DNA from: a virus
Direction: 5' to 3' (one strand)
IMG/VR virus record: IMGVR_UViG_3300042557_000130
Span: 1-31,493 of that record
DNA: 31,493 nt
In this document: piece after piece, positions 16,182-22,870 of the stretch
How positions within the stretch are numbered: position 1 is the stretch's first letter
Layout of the letters: the number at the start of each line of letters is the position of its first letter
Translations under genes and position numbers: made by a program
The notes under the pieces: model-generated
What the model was told of the DNA's origin: nothing
The model's input: the letters and a program-made list of their open reading frames with translations, nothing else
Database searches by the model: none

Positions 16182-16401
16182 CATAAATTGGGGACAAGGA
16201 GCAAACAATGACATTTATTGGGGTCAAGGTGCAGTAACTAATACTATTAGTTGGGGTTCTGTTTACTCTGTAAGTTGGGCAGGTGAAACTGAATTATTAG
16301 GTGATGAAGGAAAAGATGCTTTAGATTTTAGAACACGTGTACTTGCTGATGAAGGGGTTTTTGAAGCATTTAATTGTTTAACAAACGAAATTAATTTTTA
16401 A
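16171..16401 (+). CDS. WGQG-repeat protein with VFEA motif (76 aa)
   Basis: The N-terminus has three short repeats of the type NxIxWGxG (NINWGQGANN, DIYWGQGAVT, TISWGSVY), likely a small repetitive beta structure. The C-terminus (residues 53-76) is FRTRVLADEGVFEAFNCLT and close to residues 23-42 of the 784-residue tail-tip protein. It lies just before the receptor-binding protein gene. I infer a small adaptor between tail tip and fibre; the function is not established. Confidence 0.65.
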   Translation: MANNINWGQGANNDIYWGQGAVTNTISWGSVYSVSWAGETELLGDEGKDALDFRTRVLADEGVFEAFNCLTNEINF

Positions 16402-16404
16402 GAT

Positions 16405-18162
16405 ATGAGTTTATTTGATAGTGCGTCTTTAGTAGTTACGCCAAACGGAGTAAAAGAGGGAAAACTATATAGCATAAAACCTACTGATGGAAGTGGAGAT
16501 TTGGTAGTAACAAGAGCTACAACAGCTACGAGAGTTAATAGTGCAGGGTTAGTAGAGTTAGTGCCTTATAATTTGTTTGAATATTCAGAGCAATTTGATA
16601 ATTCCTTTTGGACAAAAAACGATTGTTCTGTTTCGGCTAATGCTATTGCTGCACCAAACGGAACTTTAACTGCTGATAAGTTAGTAGAAAATAGCTCAAA
16701 TAGTGTTCACTTAATAAATACTCCTAACAATTCGGTACCAACAGGAAGTAATACTTTATCAGTATATGCCAAAGCAGATACTCGTAATTGGATATTATTA
16801 TATTTATTTGATGGTGTTTTAGGTAGTTTAACAGCTTATTTTAATGTGTCTAATGGCACTTTAGGTACTATCGCAAGTGGTCTAACTGCATCTATTGATA
16901 GCGTAGGTAATGGATGGTATCGATGTTCTATTACAAGAACTCAGGCAAATGCAGGTAATGGTGGTTATGGTTTAGCAAGTGCAGACAATGTTGCTTCATA
17001 TACAGGTAATGGTACATCAGGCGCTTACTTTTGGGGTGGTCAGTTAGTAGCAGGTACTTCAGCAAAAGATTATTTAAAAACAGAAACAAGATTAAACATT
17101 CCAAGATTAGACTATACCAATGGAACGTGTCCGAGTATATTAGTAGAGCCGCAGAGAACTAATCTATCTACATATAGCGAAGATTTAGGTAATGCTTCTT
17201 GGGAAAAATACAGAGCAATTATAACAGATAATGTAATTAATTCACCAAGTGGTATTTTAAATGCTGATAAATTTATAGCTACTGCTAATAATGGAACTCA
17301 CGAAATAGTTAAGGTTACTGTTGTAGGGACTTCAACTGTTTATACAAGGTCTATTTTTGCTAAAGTTGGCGAATATAATACTTTTGAAATGTACGAAATT
17401 AATTCCGCAAAAGGTCAAATATTTAATTTAGCTACTAAAACAATTTCTGCACCACAAACAGCGGGAATTAGTGCAGCTACTTCAGCTAAAATAGAAGATT
17501 ATGGTAATGGTTGGTTAAAATGTTCTATGACATATACTTCGGTAGGTCTTGCTGATATTTTAGTAATTGGTTTATATAATGGTTCATTAATTTTTACAGG
17601 AAACGGAACAAGTGGATTGTATCTTTGGGGTGCTCAATTAGAGGCAGGAAGTTATGCTACTTCATATATTCCTACAGTAGCAAGTTCAGTTACTCGTAAT
17701 GCTGATTTAATATCTAAAACAGGTATAAGTAGTTTAATAGGTCAAACTGAGGGGACAATATTTGTGAACTTTGTAAAAACACATATTCAAGATGAATCTT
17801 TATTATTAATGATTTATGATAATTCAAACGTAAGTGGCAAAAGATTACAAATTGTTTTAGATAGTAATCACTTTTTATTTTACGCACAAAAAGATCCCTC
17901 TTTTGCTTTAGGAACCCCTAATATACCTATTGCAAATGGTAATCATAAAATAGCTGTTAGTTATGGTTCAAATGGATATAAAGTTTATTTGAATGGTGTA
18001 TCTGTTTATACAAATGCAAGTGCTGTTGTTCCTGAAACTAATTCTTTTAATTTAGGTTCTTTTCCTGTTGGTGTTGTTCCTATTTCAGATGGTATAAAAA
18101 TCGCAGGACTTTTTAAAAGACAATTAACAAATTCAGAACTTGAAACTTTAACAACTATATAA
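16405..18162 (+). CDS. Receptor-binding tail protein with CBM-like repeats and LamG
   Basis: This 585-residue protein has an N-terminal anchor (about 1-55), then two similar carbohydrate-binding-module-like repeats (about 57-225 and 257-425). Each repeat begins FEYSEQFDN or STYSEDLGN, and each has NGWYRCS or NGWLKCS and GNGTSG followed by WGGQL or WGAQL. The last 140 or so residues (TEGTIFVNFVKT, GSNGYKVYLNGVSVYTN, IAGLFKRQLTNSELETL) read as a LamG/concanavalin-like lectin domain. Together they indicate binding to surface sugars. The only GATC I found in the window (17893) lies in the LamG part. Confidence 0.8.
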   Translation: MSLFDSASLVVTPNGVKEGKLYSIKPTDGSGDLVVTRATTATRVNSAGLVELVPYNLFEYSEQFDNSFWTKNDCSVSANAIAAPNGTLTADKLVENSSNSVHLINTPNNSVPTGSNTLSVYAKADTRNWILLYLFDGVLGSLTAYFNVSNGTLGTIASGLTASIDSVGNGWYRCSITRTQANAGNGGYGLASADNVASYTGNGTSGAYFWGGQLVAGTSAKDYLKTETRLNIPRLDYTNGTCPSILVEPQRTNLSTYSEDLGNASWEKYRAIITDNVINSPSGILNADKFIATANNGTHEIVKVTVVGTSTVYTRSIFAKVGEYNTFEMYEINSAKGQIFNLATKTISAPQTAGISAATSAKIEDYGNGWLKCSMTYTSVGLADILVIGLYNGSLIFTGNGTSGLYLWGAQLEAGSYATSYIPTVASSVTRNADLISKTGISSLIGQTEGTIFVNFVKTHIQDESLLLMIYDNSNVSGKRLQIVLDSNHFLFYAQKDPSFALGTPNIPIANGNHKIAVSYGSNGYKVYLNGVSVYTNASAVVPETNSFNLGSFPVGVVPISDGIKIAGLFKRQLTNSELETLTTI

Positions 18163-18524
18163 TGAATATCTATAAATTAAAATACACAGACAAAGAAACT
18201 GCAATAGCTGATTTAATCGCTAAAGGAGTTTACAAAGAGGTAAAATATTTAAACGATAATATTACTTTAGCTTATGGCGATGGTATTCAGGCTGTAGTAG
18301 AAATAGGTTTAATCGTAGAAGTAGAGGGAACGTATGACTCAGACTTTAACGTAATTACAGAGCCGATATATTACGATGCTTATTTTTACGATGTAATGAG
18401 TGAACAAAAGATAGATTTTGGTGCTAATGAAATATTCCCTGTAAATTGCATACATTCATTTGCAGGATATAATACAAATGCAGATGGTGAATTGCCGAAT
18501 CTTTTGTTTTTAGCTGATGAGTAG
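18162..18524 (+). CDS. Tail-fibre-associated hypothetical protein (120 aa)
   Basis: The protein starts MNIYKLKYTDKETAIADLIAKG and contains YGDGIQAVVEIGLIVEVEG and FDVMSEQ-like text (YDVMSEQKIDFGANEIFPVN). Similar small proteins follow receptor-binding genes in flavobacterial phages. Its first base is the last base of the fibre stop codon, so the two are coupled. It may be a fibre chaperone or a minor fibre component; I cannot decide between them. It overlaps the first lysis gene by eight bases. Confidence 0.65.
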   Translation: MNIYKLKYTDKETAIADLIAKGVYKEVKYLNDNITLAYGDGIQAVVEIGLIVEVEGTYDSDFNVITEPIYYDAYFYDVMSEQKIDFGANEIFPVNCIHSFAGYNTNADGELPNLLFLADE

Positions 18525-18717
18525 AAAAGAAAAAATAGACTTGTTCCTATCTAAATGGGTTTCAAGAAAATTAACAGTTTTTGTTGTAGCTTCCGCAGGT
18601 TTATTCTCGGGAGTTATAACATCAACTGATTGGGTTATTATAGGTACTTCTTACATAACGATTGAAGGAGTAACAAACATTGTTGAACGTTTAATGAAAG
18701 CTAAAAATGTCGCTTAA
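18517..18717 (+). CDS. Holin-like membrane protein 1 (66 aa)
   Basis: A charged start (MSRKEKIDLFLSKWVSRK) is followed by one long or two short hydrophobic segments (LTVFVVASAGLFSGVI and WVIIGTSYITIEGVTNIV) and a short basic tail. Size, membrane segments and position before the amidase fit a holin, the protein that opens the inner membrane at lysis. No holin family motif is decisive. It overlaps both neighbours. Confidence 0.65.
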   Translation: MSRKEKIDLFLSKWVSRKLTVFVVASAGLFSGVITSTDWVIIGTSYITIEGVTNIVERLMKAKNVA

Positions 18718-18874
18718 CGATTTGAAATTATACGGATTGAATTCTGCTGCTATGGCAATTAGCTTTTCTAATGTAGAAGCTACTTTAAAAATATTTTTAT
18801 TATTAATTTCAATAGTATATACGATTATGAAAACTATTGAACTAATGAAAAAGAAAAGTGATGAGAGAAATTAA
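18707..18874 (+). CDS. Holin-like membrane protein 2 (55 aa)
   Basis: The protein has a single membrane segment (about residues 27-41, TLKIFLLLISIVYTI) followed by a basic tail (LMKKKSDERN). It overlaps the first holin-like gene by 11 bases and the amidase by 14 bases. It may be the second part of a holin pair, or an antiholin that times lysis. The two functions cannot be separated by reading alone. Confidence 0.65.
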   Translation: MSLNDLKLYGLNSAAMAISFSNVEATLKIFLLLISIVYTIMKTIELMKKKSDERN

Positions 18875-19271
18875 ATATATCGTGATTCATTGCACAGCTT
18901 CCAAACCAACTACAACTAAAGAAGCTATTTTAAATTATTGGAAAAATACTTTAAAGTGGAAAACTGTAGGTTATCATCGTTTAATTGATGCAAATGGTGT
19001 TATACACGAACTTGCAAAATATGAACAAATAACAAATGGTGTTAAAGGTTATAATTCTGAATCAATACATTTTAGTTACATTGGTGGAATAGATGAATCA
19101 GGCAGACCAAAAGACACACGTACAATTAAACAAAAAGAAAGTTTATTGTATTTAATTAAACAAGCTAAAAAGCAATTCCCAAATGCTATTGTTCAAGGTC
19201 ATAAAGATTTCAAAGGTGTAGTTAAGGCTTGTCCTTCATTTGATGCTAAAAGCGAATATAAAGCGATTTAA
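18861..19271 (+). CDS. N-acetylmuramoyl-L-alanine amidase (endolysin)
   Basis: This 136-residue amidase_2/PGRP-fold enzyme cuts the bond between N-acetylmuramic acid and L-alanine in peptidoglycan. Zinc ligands match T7 lysozyme: His10 in YIVIHCTAS, His114 in VQGHKDF and Cys124 in KACPSFD. Tyr39 (VGYHRLI) and Lys122 match the catalytic Tyr and Lys. There is no signal peptide or cell-wall-binding domain, so it needs the holin to reach the wall. I start at ATG 18861; a GTG one codon earlier is possible. Confidence 0.93.
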   Translation: MREIKYIVIHCTASKPTTTKEAILNYWKNTLKWKTVGYHRLIDANGVIHELAKYEQITNGVKGYNSESIHFSYIGGIDESGRPKDTRTIKQKESLLYLIKQAKKQFPNAIVQGHKDFKGVVKACPSFDAKSEYKAI

Positions 19272-19282
19272 GACACTTTTAT

Positions 19283-19666
19283 ATGAAAATAGTATATTTA
19301 CTTATCTTATTAATTTTAACGTCTTGTGGTGTAGTTAAAAAGAGTTCTGAAGAATCAGTTGTAAAGGATAACAGTACAACTGAAATTGATGCAACAAAAT
19401 ACTCTAATAGTTACACGCTTGAACCTGTAGATTTAGACAAACCTATTTTAATAGGAAAAGATACTATTTACAACACAAGAGTTATTTATAATAACACAAA
19501 AGAAATAGTTAAAGAAAAACAAGCTAATAATATTGAGTTTAAAGAAGAAAAACAAACTAAAGAAGTTGACTATTCAGAAACTATTAAAATACTTGGAAAT
19601 CGTTTAATAATAGCTTTAGTTGTATTATTTGTTTTATCAGCAGTTTTAAAGAAATTTACTTTTTAA
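19283..19666 (+). CDS. Predicted unimolecular spanin (lipoprotein plus TM)
   Basis: This 127-residue protein has a lipoprotein signal (MKIVYLLILLILTSC, lipobox LTSC, Cys15) and a C-terminal membrane segment (LIIALVVLFVLSAVL, about 107-121) with a basic end. Between them lies a hydrophilic, partly coiled region of about 90 residues. An outer-membrane lipid anchor joined to an inner-membrane helix is the layout of one-piece spanins such as T1 gp11, which fuse the two membranes after the wall is cut. It directly follows the amidase. It has no sequence match I can name, so the call rests on topology and context. Confidence 0.7.
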   Translation: MKIVYLLILLILTSCGVVKKSSEESVVKDNSTTEIDATKYSNSYTLEPVDLDKPILIGKDTIYNTRVIYNNTKEIVKEKQANNIEFKEEKQTKEVDYSETIKILGNRLIIALVVLFVLSAVLKKFTF

Positions 19667-19695
19667 AAATAATTACCCCCTTATACAATTACTTC

Positions 19696-19777
19696 ACTTA
19701 TTTTGTTTTTGAAAACATTTTTTGTTTTTGTTATTTATTTTTTTTTAGTTTTAAATACTTATTTTGTTTTTAAGAAC
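19696..19777. repeat. Direct repeat in T-rich gap
   Basis: ACTTATTTTGTTTTT occurs at 19696-19710 and 19757-19771, 61 bases apart, each followed by a similar RARAAC end. The 195-base gap from 19667 to 19861 is the boundary between late and early regions and is otherwise T-rich. It could hold a diffuse terminator, an origin element or operators. No good hairpin is seen. Confidence 0.5.
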
Positions 19778-19830
19778 AAGGCAAAGTTACAACTTTTTTT
19801 TGACAAATAAAAATTAACTTATTTACCAAT

Positions 19831-19856
19831 TTGTTAATAACTAATACTTACATTTG
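19831..19856 (+). promoter_or_regulatory. Promoter of ninG
   Basis: TACATTTG (19849-19856) fits the Bacteroidota TAnnTTTG element, six bases before the ATG at 19862. TTG lies at 19831-19833, inside TTGTTAATAAC, a string also found in the 1768 promoter. The leader would be very short. Confidence 0.6.
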
Positions 19857-19861
19857 TATCA

Positions 19862-20248
19862 ATGAAAGCTAAACGTTCAACGATAGTAAAAAATTTAGAT
19901 ACTGTATTTTCACAATACATACGTTTGCGTTATGCTAAAGATGAAATATCTGAATGTTATACTTGTGGTAAAAAAGACCATTACAAAAAACAACAAGCGG
20001 GACATTTTGCATCACGTAGACACTATTCAACACGTTGGAACGAACATAACGTACAAGTTCAATGTTATGGTTGCAATATTGGAAATCAGGGTTTGCAGTT
20101 TGAGTTTGGCAAAAGATTAAATAAAGAATTTGGTAATGATTTTGCAGAGCAGTTATTAATTGAATCTAAAAAGACAGTTAAATTATCTGATAATGATTTG
20201 CAAGATATGATTATTTATTACAAAGATAAATTAAAAGAATTTCTATAA
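19862..20248 (+). CDS. ninG: NinG/Rap recombination protein
   Basis: This 128-residue protein has the NinG pattern. It has LDTVFSQYIRLRYAKD, a zinc knuckle CYTCGKK, then QQAGHFASRRHYSTRW, HNVQVQCYGCN and a helical end. The paired Cys motifs and His residues are like an HNH-type metal site. In lambda the protein (Rap) is a structure-specific nuclease that aids recombination at branched DNA. It opens the early region, next to ERF and SSB-like proteins, with its own promoter and a terminator behind it. Confidence 0.88.
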   Translation: MKAKRSTIVKNLDTVFSQYIRLRYAKDEISECYTCGKKDHYKKQQAGHFASRRHYSTRWNEHNVQVQCYGCNIGNQGLQFEFGKRLNKEFGNDFAEQLLIESKKTVKLSDNDLQDMIIYYKDKLKEFL

Positions 20249-20291
20249 ATTACATTATAATTTCTGATTGTTTTCTAATTGTTTGAAGAAG

Positions 20292-20318
20292 GAGTAGTTT
20301 AACGACTACTCTTTTTTT
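20292..20318 (+). terminator. Terminator after ninG
   Basis: GAGTAGT (20292-20298) pairs with ACTACTC (20305-20311), followed by seven T. It insulates ninG from the next promoter. Confidence 0.9.
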
Positions 20319-20322
20319 ATCT

Positions 20323-20373
20323 GTTAAAGTTTTGTTAAAGTTTATTTTTGTATTAAAATTCATTATATATTTG
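20323..20373 (+). promoter_or_regulatory. Early promoter with double GTTAAAGTTTT box
   Basis: GTTAAAGTTTT at 20323-20333 is followed directly by GTTAAAGTTTA at 20334-20344, then 21 bases on by TATATTTG (20366-20373). The first ATG is at 20399, after an ACAATTAAACAA leader. It should drive the recombination genes. Confidence 0.78.
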
Positions 20374-20398
20374 CTTCATAATTAAAAACAATTAAACA

Positions 20399-20569
20399 AT
20401 GAAAGATTTAATCGATTATCAAAGATTCCAAGTTGAAGCATTACAAAAACGTATTTGCGAACTTGAAAACAAATTAAATGATGTTAAAGCACATATATTT
20501 GAATTATGTGATGAAGAATGTCCACAAGAGTATAAAACAATTATTAAACAAAAAACTTACGAATTATGA
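20399..20569 (+). CDS. Coiled-coil hypothetical protein (56 aa)
   Basis: MKDLIDYQRFQVEALQKR leads into a heptad-like helix (RICELENKLNDVKAHIFELC) with three cysteines. It is the first gene after a strong promoter and overlaps the next gene by four bases (ATGA). The function is unknown. Confidence 0.7.
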   Translation: MKDLIDYQRFQVEALQKRICELENKLNDVKAHIFELCDEECPQEYKTIIKQKTYEL

Positions 20570-20733
20570 AAAAAATTTTAAAGCTATTAGATAAATTGTG
20601 TACAGAAACAGGTAACAATATTAGTATTCGTATTTTTTCAGATGGAAGTGGTTGTGTTCTTGATGGTTTTGATGAAGAACTATATGAATTTGAAAATTTA
20701 AAACAATTAAAACAATATTTAAAAAACAATTAA
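20566..20733 (+). CDS. Hypothetical protein (55 aa)
   Basis: The protein runs helix (MKKILKLLDKLCTETG), two strands (NISIRIFSDGSGCVLDGF) and helix (LKQLKQYLKNN), a compact alpha-beta design. It overlaps the upstream gene by four bases and ends one base before the ERF gene, so it belongs to the same operon. I know no function. Confidence 0.7.
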   Translation: MKKILKLLDKLCTETGNNISIRIFSDGSGCVLDGFDEELYEFENLKQLKQYLKNN

Positions 20734-20734
20734 A

Positions 20735-21310
20735 ATGAAACAATTAACATTAAACGAAAAGCTATCTAAAATTCAAGTAGAATTTAAAGCATCTAAAAGT
20801 AAATTTAACTCTTTTGGTAAATACAACTTCCGTTCTGCTGAAGATATATTAGAAGCATTAAAACCATTCAATGATAAATACGGAGTATCTTTTACTATTA
20901 ACGAAAGTTTAATTTGTGAAAACCCACCTGTATTGAAATCAACTGCAAGTATTATTGATAACAACGGAATTAACGTTATTAAAGCAATTGCAATTGTAGG
21001 AGTAGATTTACAACAAAAAGGTATGCAAGTTCCTCAGCAATATGGTTCAGCTTCATCTTATGGTAAAAAATACGCTTTAGGTAACTTATTACTTATTGAT
21101 GATACGCAAGATGCTGATGCAACTAATACGCACGGACGAGATGGTGCAAAAAGTGCGACAACTGAAGATGACCAAAAATGGTTAAACGTTAACACACCCG
21201 AGTTTACAAAAGCTATTGAATATTTAAAAAGTGGTGGAACTATTGAAGTTATCGAAAAAAAGTATAAATTAGCAGCCAAAACAAAACAAGAATTGTTAAA
21301 AGTTAAATAA
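20735..21310 (+). CDS. erf: ERF-family single-strand annealing protein
   Basis: This 191-residue ERF superfamily protein anneals complementary single strands during phage recombination and genome circularisation. Evidence is the N-terminal SFGKYNFRSAEDILEALKP and the family core QQYGSASSYGKKYAL followed by NLLLIDDTQDADA. The C-terminal quarter is helical and variable. It pairs functionally with the exonuclease at 27444, although the two lie 6 kb apart. The SSB-like gene follows. Confidence 0.88.
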   Translation: MKQLTLNEKLSKIQVEFKASKSKFNSFGKYNFRSAEDILEALKPFNDKYGVSFTINESLICENPPVLKSTASIIDNNGINVIKAIAIVGVDLQQKGMQVPQQYGSASSYGKKYALGNLLLIDDTQDADATNTHGRDGAKSATTEDDQKWLNVNTPEFTKAIEYLKSGGTIEVIEKKYKLAAKTKQELLKVK

Positions 21311-21363
21311 AACTGAATAGCCGACAACAGAAAAAAAAGGTAGGCAAAGTAAATTTATATATT

Positions 21364-21669
21364 ATGAGTTCAATTATCAATTTGAGCATTAGAGTTGACA
21401 AACTACCTCGTGAAAAGTTTGTAATGGGTAAAGATAACGCAGTGTACTATAACTGTACATTAAACATTAACGATGAAGCAAACCAATGGGGTCAAAACGT
21501 ATCGTTAACTGATTCACAAACTAAAGAAGAACGTGATGCTAAAAAAGCTAAAAACTATTTAGGAAACGGAAACGTAGTTTGGACTGATGGAAACATTAAA
21601 GCAGTTAAAAAAGAAGGACAACCTGCAACACAACAAGCTGCAGCAGTAGAAGTGGATTTACCATTTTAA
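21364..21669 (+). CDS. SSB-like single-stranded DNA-binding protein
   Basis: This 101-residue protein has a beta-rich start (IINLSIRVDKLPREKF, VYYNCTLNIND, WGQNVSLTDSQ) like a small OB fold. A Gln/Ala linker leads to the acidic, hydrophobic tip EVDLPF, matching the C-terminal tip of bacterial SSB that binds partner proteins. It is shorter than host SSB (about 110-180). Location next to ERF supports the call. A terminator follows. Confidence 0.72.
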   Translation: MSSIINLSIRVDKLPREKFVMGKDNAVYYNCTLNINDEANQWGQNVSLTDSQTKEERDAKKAKNYLGNGNVVWTDGNIKAVKKEGQPATQQAAAVEVDLPF

Positions 21670-21677
21670 ATTAATTA

Positions 21678-21701
21678 GGGAGTGTAACAGCTCCCTTTTT
21701 T
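21678..21701 (+). terminator. Terminator after SSB-like gene
   Basis: GGGAG (21678-21682) pairs with CTCCC (21691-21695), followed by six T. No clear promoter is seen before the next gene 15 bases on, so it may act as a partial (attenuating) terminator. Confidence 0.82.
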
Positions 21702-21716
21702 AAACAATAGAAAATT

Positions 21717-22868
21717 ATGAAAATAAATTTAACACATAAAATAAACAACGATAAATATACTGAATATATTTACGAAGCGTTTGATATACAAAATAAAGAT
21801 GAATCAAATGTAATTGTAGAAGCTAATTTAGAAAATTTACCAAAACAATGGAACATTGGTGTTGTATATGGTGGAAGTGGAACAGGTAAAACAACTATAT
21901 TAAAAAACTACTTTAAAAAAGAAATGGATAAATCATATTTTGATAATTCTAAATCTTTAATATCAAATTTTGATTGGTTAGAACCTAAAGATGCTACATT
22001 TTTATTATCAGCTATGGGATTGTCTTCCGTACCAACTTGGTTACGTCCATTCAATACATTATCTAATGGTGAACAATATCGTGCTAATCTTGCTTACATC
22101 GTAGGAAGTGCAAAAGAAAACGAAGTAATATTGATTGATGAATATACATCAGTAGTAGATAGAGATGTCGCTAAAGCTATGTCTAATGCGTTACAAAAAT
22201 ACATTAGACGAACAAACAAAAAAATTGTACTTGCATCTTGCCATTTTGACATTATGGAATGGTTACAACCTGATTGGATTTATTCACCATCAAAAGGGCG
22301 TCTTGAGATAGCGCCATCACTTCGGCAACCACAAATTGAACTTCAGATTGTTCGATGTAGATATGAAACTTGGAAACTATTCAAACAACATCATTATTTA
22401 ACAGAAGATTTAAATAAAGCTGCAACTAATTATTTAGTTTTATGGAACGAACAACCTATTGCTTTTATAGGTGTATTACCTTTTCCGGGTGTTGGAGATG
22501 AAAAAACAAGAAGAATCAGTAGAATTGTAGTATTGCCTGATTTTCAAGGTTTAGGTTTAGGTAAAAGCATTTTAAATTACATATCTTCTTTATATGCAAA
22601 AGATGAAAGTATAATGTATATTAGAACAATGTCACCTGCTTTAGGATTAGCACTTGCAAAAGATAATAATTGGATAGCAACATCTTCTAACTTAAAAATA
22701 CCGGGACAAGATTCAAGCGGAAGAAAAATGATTGAGCGACCAAGTTACAGTTATAAATATATTGGTGAAAAATCACAAGATGACTTGTCAATAATTAAAT
22801 TTAAAAGCGAAGTTTATAAAGATGTTGCACAAAATCAAATTAGTATTTTTGACATCTTAAATCAATAA
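21717..22868 (+). CDS. ABC ATPase-GNAT fusion protein
   Basis: This 383-residue two-domain protein begins with an ABC-type ATPase (residues 1-200): Walker A GGSGTGKTT (52-60), signature LSNGEQ (115-120), Walker B EVILIDEYT (136-144), D-loop SVVDRD and switch His176 in LASCH. There are no membrane segments, so it is not a transporter subunit. Residues 205-330 are GNAT-like, with motif A RISRIVVLPDFQGLGLG (266-282) for the acetyl-CoA pyrophosphate. Mu Mom, a DNA adenine modifier, is also GNAT-like, so DNA modification is a reasonable hypothesis; protein or small-molecule acylation is the alternative. It lies among DNA metabolism genes. Confidence 0.82.
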   Translation: MKINLTHKINNDKYTEYIYEAFDIQNKDESNVIVEANLENLPKQWNIGVVYGGSGTGKTTILKNYFKKEMDKSYFDNSKSLISNFDWLEPKDATFLLSAMGLSSVPTWLRPFNTLSNGEQYRANLAYIVGSAKENEVILIDEYTSVVDRDVAKAMSNALQKYIRRTNKKIVLASCHFDIMEWLQPDWIYSPSKGRLEIAPSLRQPQIELQIVRCRYETWKLFKQHHYLTEDLNKAATNYLVLWNEQPIAFIGVLPFPGVGDEKTRRISRIVVLPDFQGLGLGKSILNYISSLYAKDESIMYIRTMSPALGLALAKDNNWIATSSNLKIPGQDSSGRKMIERPSYSYKYIGEKSQDDLSIIKFKSEVYKDVAQNQISIFDILNQ

Positions 22869-22870
22869 CA

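Noticed and set aside
19667-19861. Terminator hairpin after the spanin gene
   Set aside because: T-runs are present but I find no stem with enough G-C pairs and a normal loop.
19932-20120. Open frame overlapping ninG in another frame
   Set aside because: It lies within the clear NinG protein and has no motif of its own.
21717-22868. ABC transporter ATP-binding subunit
   Set aside because: No membrane partner is encoded nearby, and the protein is fused to a GNAT domain among DNA metabolism genes.
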